From: a virus
Length of the DNA stretch: 34,633 nucleotides
Direction: 5' to 3' (one strand)
IMG/VR virus record: IMGVR_UViG_3300044301_001096
Coordinates: 1 to 34,633 of that record
Below are positions 25,701-32,024 of this stretch, in pieces. A model generated the notes under the pieces. That model worked only from the letters and a program-made list of their open reading frames with translations, had not been told where the DNA came from and did no database searches. The position numbers and the translations under genes are program-made. Every line of letters begins with the position of its first letter. The stretch's first letter is position 1.

Positions 25701-28179
25701 CTTAAAAAGTATTGGTATAAATATACCTTTGAGAAATATAACTGGTCTTAGCGATGGTACACCACAAGCTAAAGTAGATTTTATATTAAATAAAACTGCT
25801 GAAGGTTATAATGATTTTTATTTTGCTGATGATTCGTTTGCAAATGTTAAAGCTGTTAAACAGATATTAGATGCTGTAGATGTTAAAAACAAAGTACAAC
25901 AAGCTAAATTTAGTAAATCAAAAAGATTAAACACAGAGTTTAATAAAATAATAGAAGAAGTTACTGGTAAAGAAGCTTTCAAAAAATATTCTGATGCTAG
26001 AGCTAGGCTAGAAGGTAAACAAAAAGACGGAGGTTTACTTAAAAGAATTGGTAAACAGTTTACAATAACACCATCAGCAGAGGATTTTGCTGGATTAACT
26101 TATGCTCTTAGAGGAAAAGGTGAACAAGGTAATAGACATGCTGACTGGATAGAAAATAATTTAATTCGTCCTTATAATAAAGCTGAACAAGCTTTATTGT
26201 CAGCTAAAGTTAGAGTATCAAATGATTTTGCTGCATTAAAATCTAAATTTCCAAGTTTAAAAAGAAATTTCTTTAGTCTTAAAAATCCTTTATTACAAAA
26301 AATTGGTGATGGACCTTTTATTAAAGAGCAAGCTGTAAGAGTTTATATATGGAATAAGCAAGGTATGGATATACCAGGCATGTCTAAAAGAGACATAGCG
26401 GATTTAGTTAAAGCTGTTGAAGGTGATCCTGAATTAAGACAATTTGCTGATGAGCTAAGTCTTATTCAACCAACTGAAGCATATCCTGCACCAAATAAAA
26501 ACTGGTTAGGCGGTAATATAAAAGATGATATAATAAATGGAATGGACACTGGATTTAGAACAAAGCTTATGGCTGAGTTTAATGAAAATGTAGATGCTAT
26601 ATTTACTCCAGAAAATTTAAATAAACTAGAAGCTATATACGGAACTAAATATGTTGAAGCTTTAAAAGATTCTCTACGTAGAATGAAATCTGGTAGTAAC
26701 AGACCTGTTATAACTGGTAGTGGATCACGTGCTGTTAACGAAATGCTTGACTGGTTGAACGCTTCAGTAGCAAATGTTATGTTCTTAAATATAAAATCTG
26801 GTTTACTACAGACATTATCTACTGTAAATTTTATAAATTGGGGTGATAATAATATTATAAACGCTAGTAAAGCTTTTGCAAGCAAAGAAATGTGGCCAAC
26901 ATTTATGAGATTAATGAACTCTGACTACTTAGTTAATAGACGTGACGGTTTAAAAATTAATGTAAACGAAGCTGAACTTGCTGACGCTGCTAAACAAGGT
27001 GGTATAAAAGGTGCTTTTAGTTATTTAATGGATAAAGGTTTTATTATAACAAGAATAATGGATAGTTTTGCTATTGCATTAGGTGGAGCACCATTTTTTA
27101 TTAACCGTAAAAAAGCTTTACTTAACAGGGTTAATCCTAAAACAGGTAAACTATATACTGAAGCAGAAGCTGATCAACAAGCATTTGATGATTTCTATGC
27201 TGTAGCGGAAGAAACACAACAGTCTAGTAATCCTAGTAAAATATCATCTCAACAAGCTAGTATAGCTGGTCGTGTGTTATTGGCTTTCCAAAACGTAACA
27301 ATGCAGTTTAATAGAAAAATTAAGAAGTCAACATTAGATTTATACAATAGACGTAAAAAACCTGGTATGACTCAACGTGAAAGTGATTTAAGTAATTTCT
27401 CTAGTATTATATATTATGCTGCAGTACAAAACTTTGTATTTAACGCTATGCAACAAGCATTAATGAGTATGTTCTTTGAAGAAGAAGATGAAGAAGAAAG
27501 AAATAGATTAGCTAATACTGCTAACGGTATGATTGATTCGTTGTTATTTGGTTTAGGTTTTGGTGGAGCAATAATATCTACAGTTAAAAATGTAGCTATG
27601 AAAGTAGCTGATGAATCTGAGAAAAAATCTCCAGATTATGAAGAAGCAGTGTGGGAAATATTCAATGTATCACCGGTGTTAGATTCTAAAATTAGAAAAG
27701 CTAGATCATCTGCTAAAACATTTATGTGGAACATGGATAAAATAAGAAGGCGAGGTTGGAGTATAGAAAACCCTGCTTATTTAGCTATAGCTCAACTTAT
27801 AGCTGCAAGTACTAATGCACCTGTTGATAGAGTTTTACAAAAATATAACAACTTATCCAATGTATTTGACAATGAAGTAAGAACTTATCATAGAGTTATG
27901 ATGCTTTTAGGTTGGAACGGTTGGAACTTTGGATTACCTTATTGGGGAAGACAAAGCACTTTAGATAGAGAACAAAAAGAAGATGAGCAACTACAAGTAA
28001 GTTACAAAGAAGCAGTTCATAAAGTAAAATTCGCAGGATTTACTAAAAAAATACCATTATCAGGACCAAATCATTATAAACCAGAAGGCGAACTCAACGT
28101 GGATTATATGCAAGTTGAAAGACCAGATGGAACAATACAGTATTACGTAAAACCCACAAATTATAAAAAGAAAAAATGA
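19738..28179 (+). CDS. Giant polyvalent virion protein (2813 aa) with zincin motif and HAD phosphatase-like domain
   Basis: The product is one open chain of 2813 residues. Residues about 210-615 alternate amphipathic and small-residue hydrophobic helices (for example SLPSVAQSMIPYVGIASIVAG), as in ejected internal proteins. A linker rich in Gln, Thr and Lys follows. HELLH at 912-916 is a zinc-peptidase (HExxH) motif. A HAD-type domain lies at about 1890-2050: DFDDT with Asp1895 and Asp1897, Thr1975 in VLTARP, and Asp2031-Asp2032 in FADDS. KFSKSK occurs at 1422-1427 and 2057-2062. The final 700 residues are helical with a basic tail. Family knowledge: large polyvalent proteins combine such domains and travel into the host with the DNA. 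Inference: an internal core protein that opens the envelope and modifies host molecules. It overlaps the next gene by 4 bases (ATGA). Confidence 0.7.
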   Translation: MTRQEYVKKLIADGGYTSDQIYQMSQAVAEAPVKTNDPAVKAETNAGSTNDMVSESESGLSESPILPGTVITKGGYEYKFHVDDETGQGEYYRRPAGEDVTWTDLGKDESEAGMLDKASAAYHFGHSDMSPEKRKEYEEQIKAHEQYKKDKAAAIKKYNEDNKKGVLGILAGDDNKFFGNFGLGEGKEFTWDAFTKDISDMKFGESIARAGGEGVEFIIDAADFKISKLALEPIAGALNAMGVLDLSDYEDDSWDGVSFDNVINNIVAEFVVGDPAYEGSYDFGEEVGDLVESGILNIGAGMMAVPKLLADTKKMIGDSIGEYLPPGAQAVLKSPLMRATMPGLSAMNDISQKGLVEAGEEGYNVFSKKAEQLNMTLADFGDVGMAEMMGDAFTGGDEGDYDMKKRLASFVAGSTRITASALGSLPSVAQSMIPYVGIASIVAGEAARTNMESAQDGRPLNWGRLAHAYTTGASEGLLELVTKKIGAGMFKGLRGGGKEAIEQSLRQYGTKVMKEFGQEGLSEVGTLLINQAADYIYKDEVDQFLPKWGEVIDTFLIGGVMGGGMSATGVGGQLIRNTISRKNIKGNLQKAGFSNLASMFESVNPFTEGGLSQEIGSGMEDSTTQITEPGQTNQGDLKIKDPKAPNQRTDQDTKKSLTQTEIKQTQETAQEQAARESVLTERPNDIGQQNEAKTVTIKDGKPVSELTTDEKADAYYDVLMNPSTETFLNTDLKRKVESGQMTTTEADQIKANFKAQQGAANRMQNLGYSGEQRQKAIGLLAEKQNLENKIKDVNDKSLTQPEQARIEEINSELSAIPRSADQQANIDAQVEKDIEFTEKFGNVGKKDGEFENAVGENKAVQVFETTQEFEQLAKDNGIDVDADVDGFVLPNGQIFLNKQKMREAGAIGVGRHELLHKVLKQQFSGPNGEKLKDEFLKILQESDPVGYALLMDKMKLYSEQELKDAPDEYLTNYASLLMENKIPLETFETKPSLIKRLGDFFSRIFSDAANENPVGQNVKPSDIGFESGKDLYDFVRGYVKDSEAGVLSDRAQQLAEQGVAQGKVKKSKTKADPLDAINDLIPADIKTKKQFDDFISDNRSALKIAQALDPGGVINNYIRSKQTSQEQGNKMLDEVRLRMFNFDPEAVRADGTVVGPKGFGESIFANTRFAKMVANKDLALEGETRKATKSIDSEGFVEPTTRKDKSKKDTKPKEKRKSQLPRSTTKFTTNFASNLGINVEGKTPKQLQEEIQKQFDKAIAKDLKANPVKTFGETRNIGPAVAALMEKATGMPAKVFTDKSQNIQKKDAKSGALTAVKQYLYNNAQRDFNNLPDAFDTATGKANFIPENIKRAFYKKDSKGKFILDKSKGLKDYQNLLGEMDKPVYRASEAQTIKGLVGLSLRNRIFEQAMPDPIARKTTGVKFSKSKVNNSLLKTLDNNDIKGVMETLGVSREDATVTQANRKKIQKSILKSVKAAKIPFDVLRRLGLSNFGAERRVDSNGNYIYKLDNGAEMIGTPTLDKNGNQKLDKEGKKIFTVPSKQAIELAFPGQNVKVLAAKGSLFYGSGDQALIDIQNAAKDNNKFYTPKELSNFRKVKRITIPAGKRLTSKEKAANKAQEKINMDALMSFIDMLKGVPMREAGILVRQSYAATSGLIKIAAPFVGVSERFIKAKDGKQADRKQPYIEEHSPPVSVVGAAILWGLKNGNLNKIKQGIKDNFVQIQLANNADRKLDLAKLDKLLPEGVSILTPNAGLIRLAAAGINLNTIQDLNNPGKSLADKAGLPLPKELRSNPSAFNYQNRLLVDSGALEFDSNKDTFLDKPIMTIEQAKNDLKINRPVAVAKNNNVKNASRTLNNQLFSDNQTAEQMKTVMVNSLETKVKASRSNPERKGISVFDFDDTLARTKERVIVNMPDGKIKEISASEFARDAGKFTEQGAEFDFSNFENVAKGTKEGPLAELARKRQGKFGSGDIFVLTARPNSAGPAIQAFLKSIGINIPLRNITGLSDGTPQAKVDFILNKTAEGYNDFYFADDSFANVKAVKQILDAVDVKNKVQQAKFSKSKRLNTEFNKIIEEVTGKEAFKKYSDARARLEGKQKDGGLLKRIGKQFTITPSAEDFAGLTYALRGKGEQGNRHADWIENNLIRPYNKAEQALLSAKVRVSNDFAALKSKFPSLKRNFFSLKNPLLQKIGDGPFIKEQAVRVYIWNKQGMDIPGMSKRDIADLVKAVEGDPELRQFADELSLIQPTEAYPAPNKNWLGGNIKDDIINGMDTGFRTKLMAEFNENVDAIFTPENLNKLEAIYGTKYVEALKDSLRRMKSGSNRPVITGSGSRAVNEMLDWLNASVANVMFLNIKSGLLQTLSTVNFINWGDNNIINASKAFASKEMWPTFMRLMNSDYLVNRRDGLKINVNEAELADAAKQGGIKGAFSYLMDKGFIITRIMDSFAIALGGAPFFINRKKALLNRVNPKTGKLYTEAEADQQAFDDFYAVAEETQQSSNPSKISSQQASIAGRVLLAFQNVTMQFNRKIKKSTLDLYNRRKKPGMTQRESDLSNFSSIIYYAAVQNFVFNAMQQALMSMFFEEEDEEERNRLANTANGMIDSLLFGLGFGGAIISTVKNVAMKVADESEKKSPDYEEAVWEIFNVSPVLDSKIRKARSSAKTFMWNMDKIRRRGWSIENPAYLAIAQLIAASTNAPVDRVLQKYNNLSNVFDNEVRTYHRVMMLLGWNGWNFGLPYWGRQSTLDREQKEDEQLQVSYKEAVHKVKFAGFTKKIPLSGPNHYKPEGELNVDYMQVERPDGTIQYYVKPTNYKKKK

Positions 28180-29345
28180 AACACTTATTAACACTATTAT
28201 TATTAGTAACCTTTTCTTTTCAAGCACAAGATAAGAAAAAATTATTTAAAGATTTTTTTAAGTACAGTACACTTTATGTGTCAGGTGATATTAAAAATTC
28301 TAAAGAAAATGCACCCAGTTATTTTGTAAGAACAAATCCTAATGGAAGCCTATATGATGTACCCGTTGTAGTTGACGGTACTGATTATTACGAGCATGAT
28401 TATCGCTATGGTTTTGGTATTCGTAAGATCGCTAGGTTTGATTATGAAATTAAAGGCAAACAATACTATGATGGGACTGAATCTAACGTATCTATGACAG
28501 CTCCTAATTCAGCTATTAAAGGTTTTGAATATGTATTTCATACAGAAAAAGAAAGAGTCAGAGATGATGTATTTAAAAATCACCGATATTTCTTAAAACA
28601 CAGTGGAAAATACCATATTGTAAAGGTAGAAAGTAGAAAACAAGGTAAAGTAAATTTTGATTATAAATCTGCAGAATTAAGAGCTAAATTACCTATTGGT
28701 AAAAAGTTTAGTTTATCAGGTGGAATTATGTATCGTACACATGAAAGACCTTATGGTTATAATCCTGTAGAAATATGGTTAAATGAAACAACACCAGATG
28801 GATATGCAGTAAACCCATGGTACACGCTTGGTTTTTATTATGGTTATGATGATATTTATTATACATCAGAAGATCAAAATGGAAACGAAGTAAGTGATTG
28901 GTACTGGATTAATCCTGAAGGTGAAACTGTGGCTTATACTGATTTACAATTTAGACAAACAGTGTTTACTGATCTTATGAATCGTTATAATAATGAGATA
29001 TGGGCAGATATAGATGCTTTTGGTGTTATATCACCAGTGCTCGGTTTTGACTTTTATCATTATAAAAATAACTTCTGGCTTCATGCTTATGGTTCCTACT
29101 TATTACCATATCATAAATATGTAAAAGGCGATGAAGACTTTAGTTATCATAACAGAAACAATTGGGGATTAGGTGGATTAATACAAGATGCTGAAAAAGA
29201 ACAATGGGAAGATTACCAAACCGGAGTACAGTTTGGATGGAAATTAAGCAAAAACATAGGAGTATTTGTAGAAGGCGAATACACTAAGTTTTGGGATAGT
29301 AGAATATATAACAGTTCAGTTGGTCTGAACATAACACTAAAATAA
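28176..29345 (+). CDS. Exported beta-barrel-like (outer-membrane) protein
   Basis: A clear signal peptide (Lys2-His3, then LLTLLLLVTFSFQ) ends at Ala17-Gln18, the style common in Bacteroidota. The mature 372 residues are very rich in Tyr, Trp, Phe, Gly and Asn, with alternating polar/hydrophobic strands (FSLSGGIMYRTHERPYGY, NFWLHAYGSYLLPYHKYV, SKNIGVFVEGEYTKFWD). The end, SSVGLNITLK, looks like a last barrel strand but lacks the usual terminal aromatic. Inference: a transmembrane beta-barrel placed in the host outer membrane, possibly to block superinfection or alter permeability. A secreted non-barrel beta protein is the alternative. The ATGA overlap with the giant gene shows it belongs to the late operon. 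Confidence 0.6.
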   Translation: MKHLLTLLLLVTFSFQAQDKKKLFKDFFKYSTLYVSGDIKNSKENAPSYFVRTNPNGSLYDVPVVVDGTDYYEHDYRYGFGIRKIARFDYEIKGKQYYDGTESNVSMTAPNSAIKGFEYVFHTEKERVRDDVFKNHRYFLKHSGKYHIVKVESRKQGKVNFDYKSAELRAKLPIGKKFSLSGGIMYRTHERPYGYNPVEIWLNETTPDGYAVNPWYTLGFYYGYDDIYYTSEDQNGNEVSDWYWINPEGETVAYTDLQFRQTVFTDLMNRYNNEIWADIDAFGVISPVLGFDFYHYKNNFWLHAYGSYLLPYHKYVKGDEDFSYHNRNNWGLGGLIQDAEKEQWEDYQTGVQFGWKLSKNIGVFVEGEYTKFWDSRIYNSSVGLNITLK

Positions 29346-29346
29346 A

Positions 29347-29577
29347 ATGAAAAAAATAACTTTAATCTTATTATTATTAATAGCTTTTAATACTAACGCG
29401 CAGAAAAGAACAAACTGTGTTACAACTATTGTAGAAAAAGTGAATGACTACAAAGTAAAAGTAATTAGAAAGAATACATGTGGTGAAAAAACAGTTATAA
29501 AGATTCAAACATATTTGAAAAAAGACTGGCAAGCATTACAGAAAAAAAGAAAATTAAGAAAAAGAAAAACTAAATAA
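29347..29577 (+). CDS. Small secreted basic protein
   Basis: The 76-residue precursor has a signal peptide (MKKITLILLLLIAFNTNA, predicted cut Ala18-Gln19). The mature 58 residues are strongly basic, with a Lys/Arg-rich tail (KKRKLRKRKTK) and two Cys (in NCVTTI and NTCGEK) that could form a disulfide in the periplasm. A basic tail could bind lipopolysaccharide, peptidoglycan or DNA. No family recognised. It starts one base after the barrel-like gene ends and its stop forms TAATG with the lipoprotein gene. Confidence 0.65.
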   Translation: MKKITLILLLLIAFNTNAQKRTNCVTTIVEKVNDYKVKVIRKNTCGEKTVIKIQTYLKKDWQALQKKRKLRKRKTK

Positions 29578-30020
29578 TGAAAATATGGAAAATTGTCCTT
29601 TATGTGGTGGCCATTGCGGCCTTTGCTAGTTGTGGAACATACACACAAGCACCAAAAAACACTATTAAAGTACTAGCGGTTACTCATGAAGGTGATACTA
29701 TTCAGCTTGATGTTAACTCGTTAAGACCTAGAGTATACCAAAATATTTATCACACTTATCCTTATTACCATAATTATTGGAGACCATCTCCTTATTATGG
29801 ATCATGGGGTTGGGGTAATTATTATTACACAGTACCAAGACCACAAGTAACAGTACCTAATGTACCTAATGTTACATTGCCAAATACTAAACCTACAGGT
29901 ACTTATAACAGACCATCTAATGTAGGAACAGGACCATCGTTATCACCAAGTTTAAGCACACCATCTAACAATACAATAAATAAATCAAATGGCAGCACCC
30001 CAAATAAGCGAAGAAACTAA
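29577..30020 (+). CDS. Tyr/Pro-rich lipoprotein; outer-spanin candidate
   Basis: A lipoprotein signal is evident: basic start, hydrophobic core, then FASC with Cys19 as the lipid site. The mature part has a short beta domain (NTIKVLAVTHEGDTIQLDV), a striking Tyr/Trp segment (about 61-84, with YYGSWGWGNYYYT), and a Pro/Thr/Asn/Ser-rich tail (VPNVPNVTLPNTKPTG and beyond). A Pro-rich lipoprotein next to a membrane/coiled-coil gene resembles the outer spanin (Rz1 type), which fuses inner and outer membranes at the end of lysis. Its 3' end overlaps the next gene by 32 bases. Alternatively it is a surface lipoprotein of the infected cell. Confidence 0.6.
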   Translation: MKIWKIVLYVVAIAAFASCGTYTQAPKNTIKVLAVTHEGDTIQLDVNSLRPRVYQNIYHTYPYYHNYWRPSPYYGSWGWGNYYYTVPRPQVTVPNVPNVTLPNTKPTGTYNRPSNVGTGPSLSPSLSTPSNNTINKSNGSTPNKRRN

Positions 30021-30279
30021 GGTAACATTAGATCTTAAAACTATTGGAATGATCGTAGCGTTTGTAGTAACCATAGCAGGTATGTGGTTTACATTACAAG
30101 CAGATATAGCTCAGGCGAAGGAATTACCCGTGCCAGTTATTGATAGAGTAGAGTATGATCTAAAAGACGAATTGATACGTCAGACAATAATGGATACTCA
30201 AGAAGATGTAGAAGAAATAAAAGAAACTATTGATAAGATAGATCAAAGATTGTACGATATACAAAGTAAACAAAGATAG
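29989..30279 (+). CDS. Membrane-anchored coiled-coil protein; inner-spanin or holin candidate
   Basis: This 96-residue protein has a short N-terminal part (MAAPQISEETKVTLDLK), one membrane segment (about 19-37, IGMIVAFVVTIAGMWFTLQ) and an acidic coiled coil (about 55-94, DLKDELIRQTIMDTQEDVEE...). An N-in/C-out topology with a periplasmic coiled coil fits an inner spanin; a holin is the main alternative. It overlaps the lipoprotein gene by 32 bases. In known spanin pairs the membrane gene usually comes first and the lipoprotein overlaps or nests in its end, so the order here is reversed. The Ala-Ala-Pro start was chosen because it is the only ATG upstream of the membrane segment. Confidence 0.6.
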   Translation: MAAPQISEETKVTLDLKTIGMIVAFVVTIAGMWFTLQADIAQAKELPVPVIDRVEYDLKDELIRQTIMDTQEDVEEIKETIDKIDQRLYDIQSKQR

Positions 30280-30280
30280 T

Positions 30281-30679
30281 ATGAAATACTTAAATATAAT
30301 TTTACTATTAATGTCGTTTAGCATGTCTGCTCAAGAGTGGATTACAGATGATAATTTTGATAGTAAAATAAATGAAAGAAAAGCTTTTGGTGATGATCAA
30401 TCATTACCAGTAGCTGTAGAGTTTTACGCTAAGTTTAACGATGCAAATAAATTTGAGGACTGGAGTAAATTAGAAAATGTAATATATTACAGAGCTGATA
30501 TATCAAATAGTCCTGAAGCTAAAAAGAAATATAAAGTACGAATGGCACCAACTTTAATTATATTTAAAGACGGTATTAAAGAAGTTATATTCAAAGCAGG
30601 TTTAGATCTTGTGTTACCTGCTGATTTACAAGAAATACAAGAATCAATAAATGAAATTAATAACGCAAGTAAATTTTAA
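30281..30679 (+). CDS. Secreted thioredoxin-fold protein lacking the CxxC site
   Basis: The 132-residue precursor has a signal peptide (YLNIILLLMSFSMSA, predicted cut Ala17-Gln18). The mature part follows the thioredoxin pattern: VAVEFYAKF (44-52) corresponds to the strand before the active site, and VRMAPTLIIFKDG (86-98) is the cis-Pro loop and next strand, with Pro90. Where CGPC should stand, residues 53-56 read NDAN, followed by the expected Lys57. There is no Cys anywhere in the protein. It cannot do thiol chemistry and may instead bind a periplasmic partner. It starts one base after the previous stop, within the export and lysis block. Confidence 0.65.
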   Translation: MKYLNIILLLMSFSMSAQEWITDDNFDSKINERKAFGDDQSLPVAVEFYAKFNDANKFEDWSKLENVIYYRADISNSPEAKKKYKVRMAPTLIIFKDGIKEVIFKAGLDLVLPADLQEIQESINEINNASKF

Positions 30680-30682
30680 ATT

Positions 30683-31267
30683 ATGTCACATCACCCAAGA
30701 ATTAAGAGTTTTGAAAAAGCTCCAGAGTTAAATCAAAAAACTAAAGATAGTTTGCATAATGAAGCTGCTTTACGTGGTAAACCATTTTTTAGTCCTAAAC
30801 ATGGTGTTAATGTTGATCCTGAAGATGGAGTATTGGTAAACAGACCTGTATACACTGATGGTACTAAGTTAACTTATGAAATAGCTGATAAACCTTTTAG
30901 AAGTAATTCTTCTAATCATTTTTCTACTCCTTTTATGGCTAAAAGTCCTTTAAAAGACGCTAAGTTTCTTACTTCGGCACAACCTCCAGTAATGGATCCT
31001 GAAAGAAATATAGATATGACAGAGCAAGAAAGAGCTGAAGGTAGAGAAGCTCTTACAGATGCTGTTGTAGGAGGAGTAAGTCTTAATCCAACATTAGCTG
31101 GAGCTAGTAGCATGGTTAGAGGTACTGGTGCTGGTGCAAAAGCTTTAATGACTGGAGGTTTTGGTCAATTAGTTAGACGTAATGCTAACAAAATTGGAGG
31201 CTTTATTGCTAAAAAACTTGGTATGAAAGGAACTACAGCTGGGGCACAACACTTAGGAAAAATGTAA
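30683..31267 (+). CDS. Hypothetical protein with a small-residue hydrophobic C-terminal half
   Basis: This 194-residue protein has a polar N-terminal two-thirds without a clear fold (FFSPKHGVNVDPEDGVLV, FMAKSPLKDAKFL) and a C-terminal part (about 124-194) rich in Gly, Ala, Val and Met with spaced basic residues (VVGGVSLNPTLAGASSMV, GGFGQLVRRNANKIGGFIAKKLG). The latter could be membrane-active, so a holin-like or ejected virion role is possible. KSPLKD resembles short SP[L/F] motifs in other small proteins of this block. Stop and next start overlap as TAATG. Confidence 0.55.
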   Translation: MSHHPRIKSFEKAPELNQKTKDSLHNEAALRGKPFFSPKHGVNVDPEDGVLVNRPVYTDGTKLTYEIADKPFRSNSSNHFSTPFMAKSPLKDAKFLTSAQPPVMDPERNIDMTEQERAEGREALTDAVVGGVSLNPTLAGASSMVRGTGAGAKALMTGGFGQLVRRNANKIGGFIAKKLGMKGTTAGAQHLGKM

Positions 31268-31416
31268 TGAAAAAAAGAAAATTAAATAGTACGAATCCTA
31301 AATACTATCCTGTAAAAGATGAGGAAGTTAAAGATCGTAAAGAACTAATAGCTACAATACGTAAAGGCAGAAAAAGAGATATACATGTCTATGCTGTATT
31401 TAGCGAAGCTGAATAA
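31267..31416 (+). CDS. 49-residue basic hypothetical protein
   Basis: A short frame starts in a TAATG overlap with the preceding stop and ends at TAA 31414-31416, one base before the ATG of the peptidase gene. The product is basic and hydrophilic (MKKRKLNSTNPKYYPV..., LIATIRKGRKRDIHVYAV), ending in an acidic SEAE. The exact spacing to both neighbours, as elsewhere in this operon, is the best evidence that it is translated. No family recognised. Confidence 0.5.
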   Translation: MKKRKLNSTNPKYYPVKDEEVKDRKELIATIRKGRKRDIHVYAVFSEAE

Positions 31417-31417
31417 T

Positions 31418-31882
31418 ATGGAAAACATAAGTAAACATATAACTTACGCAGAAGCGATACACTCACAAACAGCTAAACGTAAGTGTATAGATAACACACC
31501 TAATCCTACACAAGTAGAAAATATGAAGGTGTTAGCAGAAAAAGTATTTGAACCATTAAGATTATGGGTTGGTGGACCTATAAAAGTTAATTCATTTTTT
31601 AGATCACCTGAACTTAATGAAAAAATTGGTGGGTCAAAAACCTCACAACATTGCAAAGGTCAAGCAATTGATATAGACGATGTGTACGGTTACAAAACAA
31701 ATGCAGAAATGTATGCATGGGTAAAAGAAAATTTAAATTTTGATCAAATGATATGGGAGTTTGGAACAGACATGAATCCAAACTGGGTACATATATCATA
31801 CGTATCAGAAGAAGACAACAGAAACAGATGTTTAAAAGCCTATAAAGATGACATGGGCAGAACTAAATACAAAACAATATGA
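31418..31882 (+). CDS. M15-family peptidase (endolysin or virion-type DD-peptidase)
   Basis: The frame is open from an ATG at 31385, but ATG 31418, one base after the previous stop, is the better start, giving 154 residues. The family signature is clear: SQHCKGQAIDI (77-87) supplies Zn ligands His78 and Asp85, and WVHISY (123-128) supplies His125. VNSFFRSPELN before it is also typical. M15 peptidases cut peptide cross-links of peptidoglycan. No signal peptide is present, so a holin or another route must release it. Its place after spanin- and holin-like genes supports an endolysin role. Length is that of a single-domain M15 enzyme with no cell-wall-binding domain. Confidence 0.82.
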   Translation: MENISKHITYAEAIHSQTAKRKCIDNTPNPTQVENMKVLAEKVFEPLRLWVGGPIKVNSFFRSPELNEKIGGSKTSQHCKGQAIDIDDVYGYKTNAEMYAWVKENLNFDQMIWEFGTDMNPNWVHISYVSEEDNRNRCLKAYKDDMGRTKYKTI

Positions 31883-32019
31883 GCTATACACAATACAACT
31901 CTCCGTTCAATAAGAAAAAAACTAGTTGCTGGGAAGGATACAGTAATATAGTAGATGGTAAACCAACTTTTAAAAAGAAAGGTGGAAAAATGGTACCTGA
32001 TTGTAAACCTATAAAATAA
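31879..32019 (+). CDS. 46-residue Cys-containing small protein
   Basis: The frame starts in an ATGA overlap with the peptidase stop and ends at TAA 32017-32019. The product MSYTQYNSPFNKKKTSCWEG... has two Cys (17 and 42), an aromatic WEGY and a Lys-rich core (FKKKGGKMV). I recall short marine phage proteins with a comparable C-W-x-G-Y pattern and SPF start, all unannotated. It shares the SPF element with its neighbours. It may be a small virion or DNA-binding protein; not proven. Confidence 0.5.
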   Translation: MSYTQYNSPFNKKKTSCWEGYSNIVDGKPTFKKKGGKMVPDCKPIK

Positions 32020-32024
32020 TAATT

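Noticed and set aside
26466-26885. Open frame of 139 codons on the - strand
   Set aside because: It lies wholly within the giant + strand gene, has no leader or neighbours, and its composition is that of an antisense shadow.
31385-31417. Upstream ATG for the M15 peptidase
   Set aside because: It would overlap the 49-residue gene by 32 bases; the ATG one base after that gene's stop fits the spacing of this operon and leaves the peptidase domain intact.
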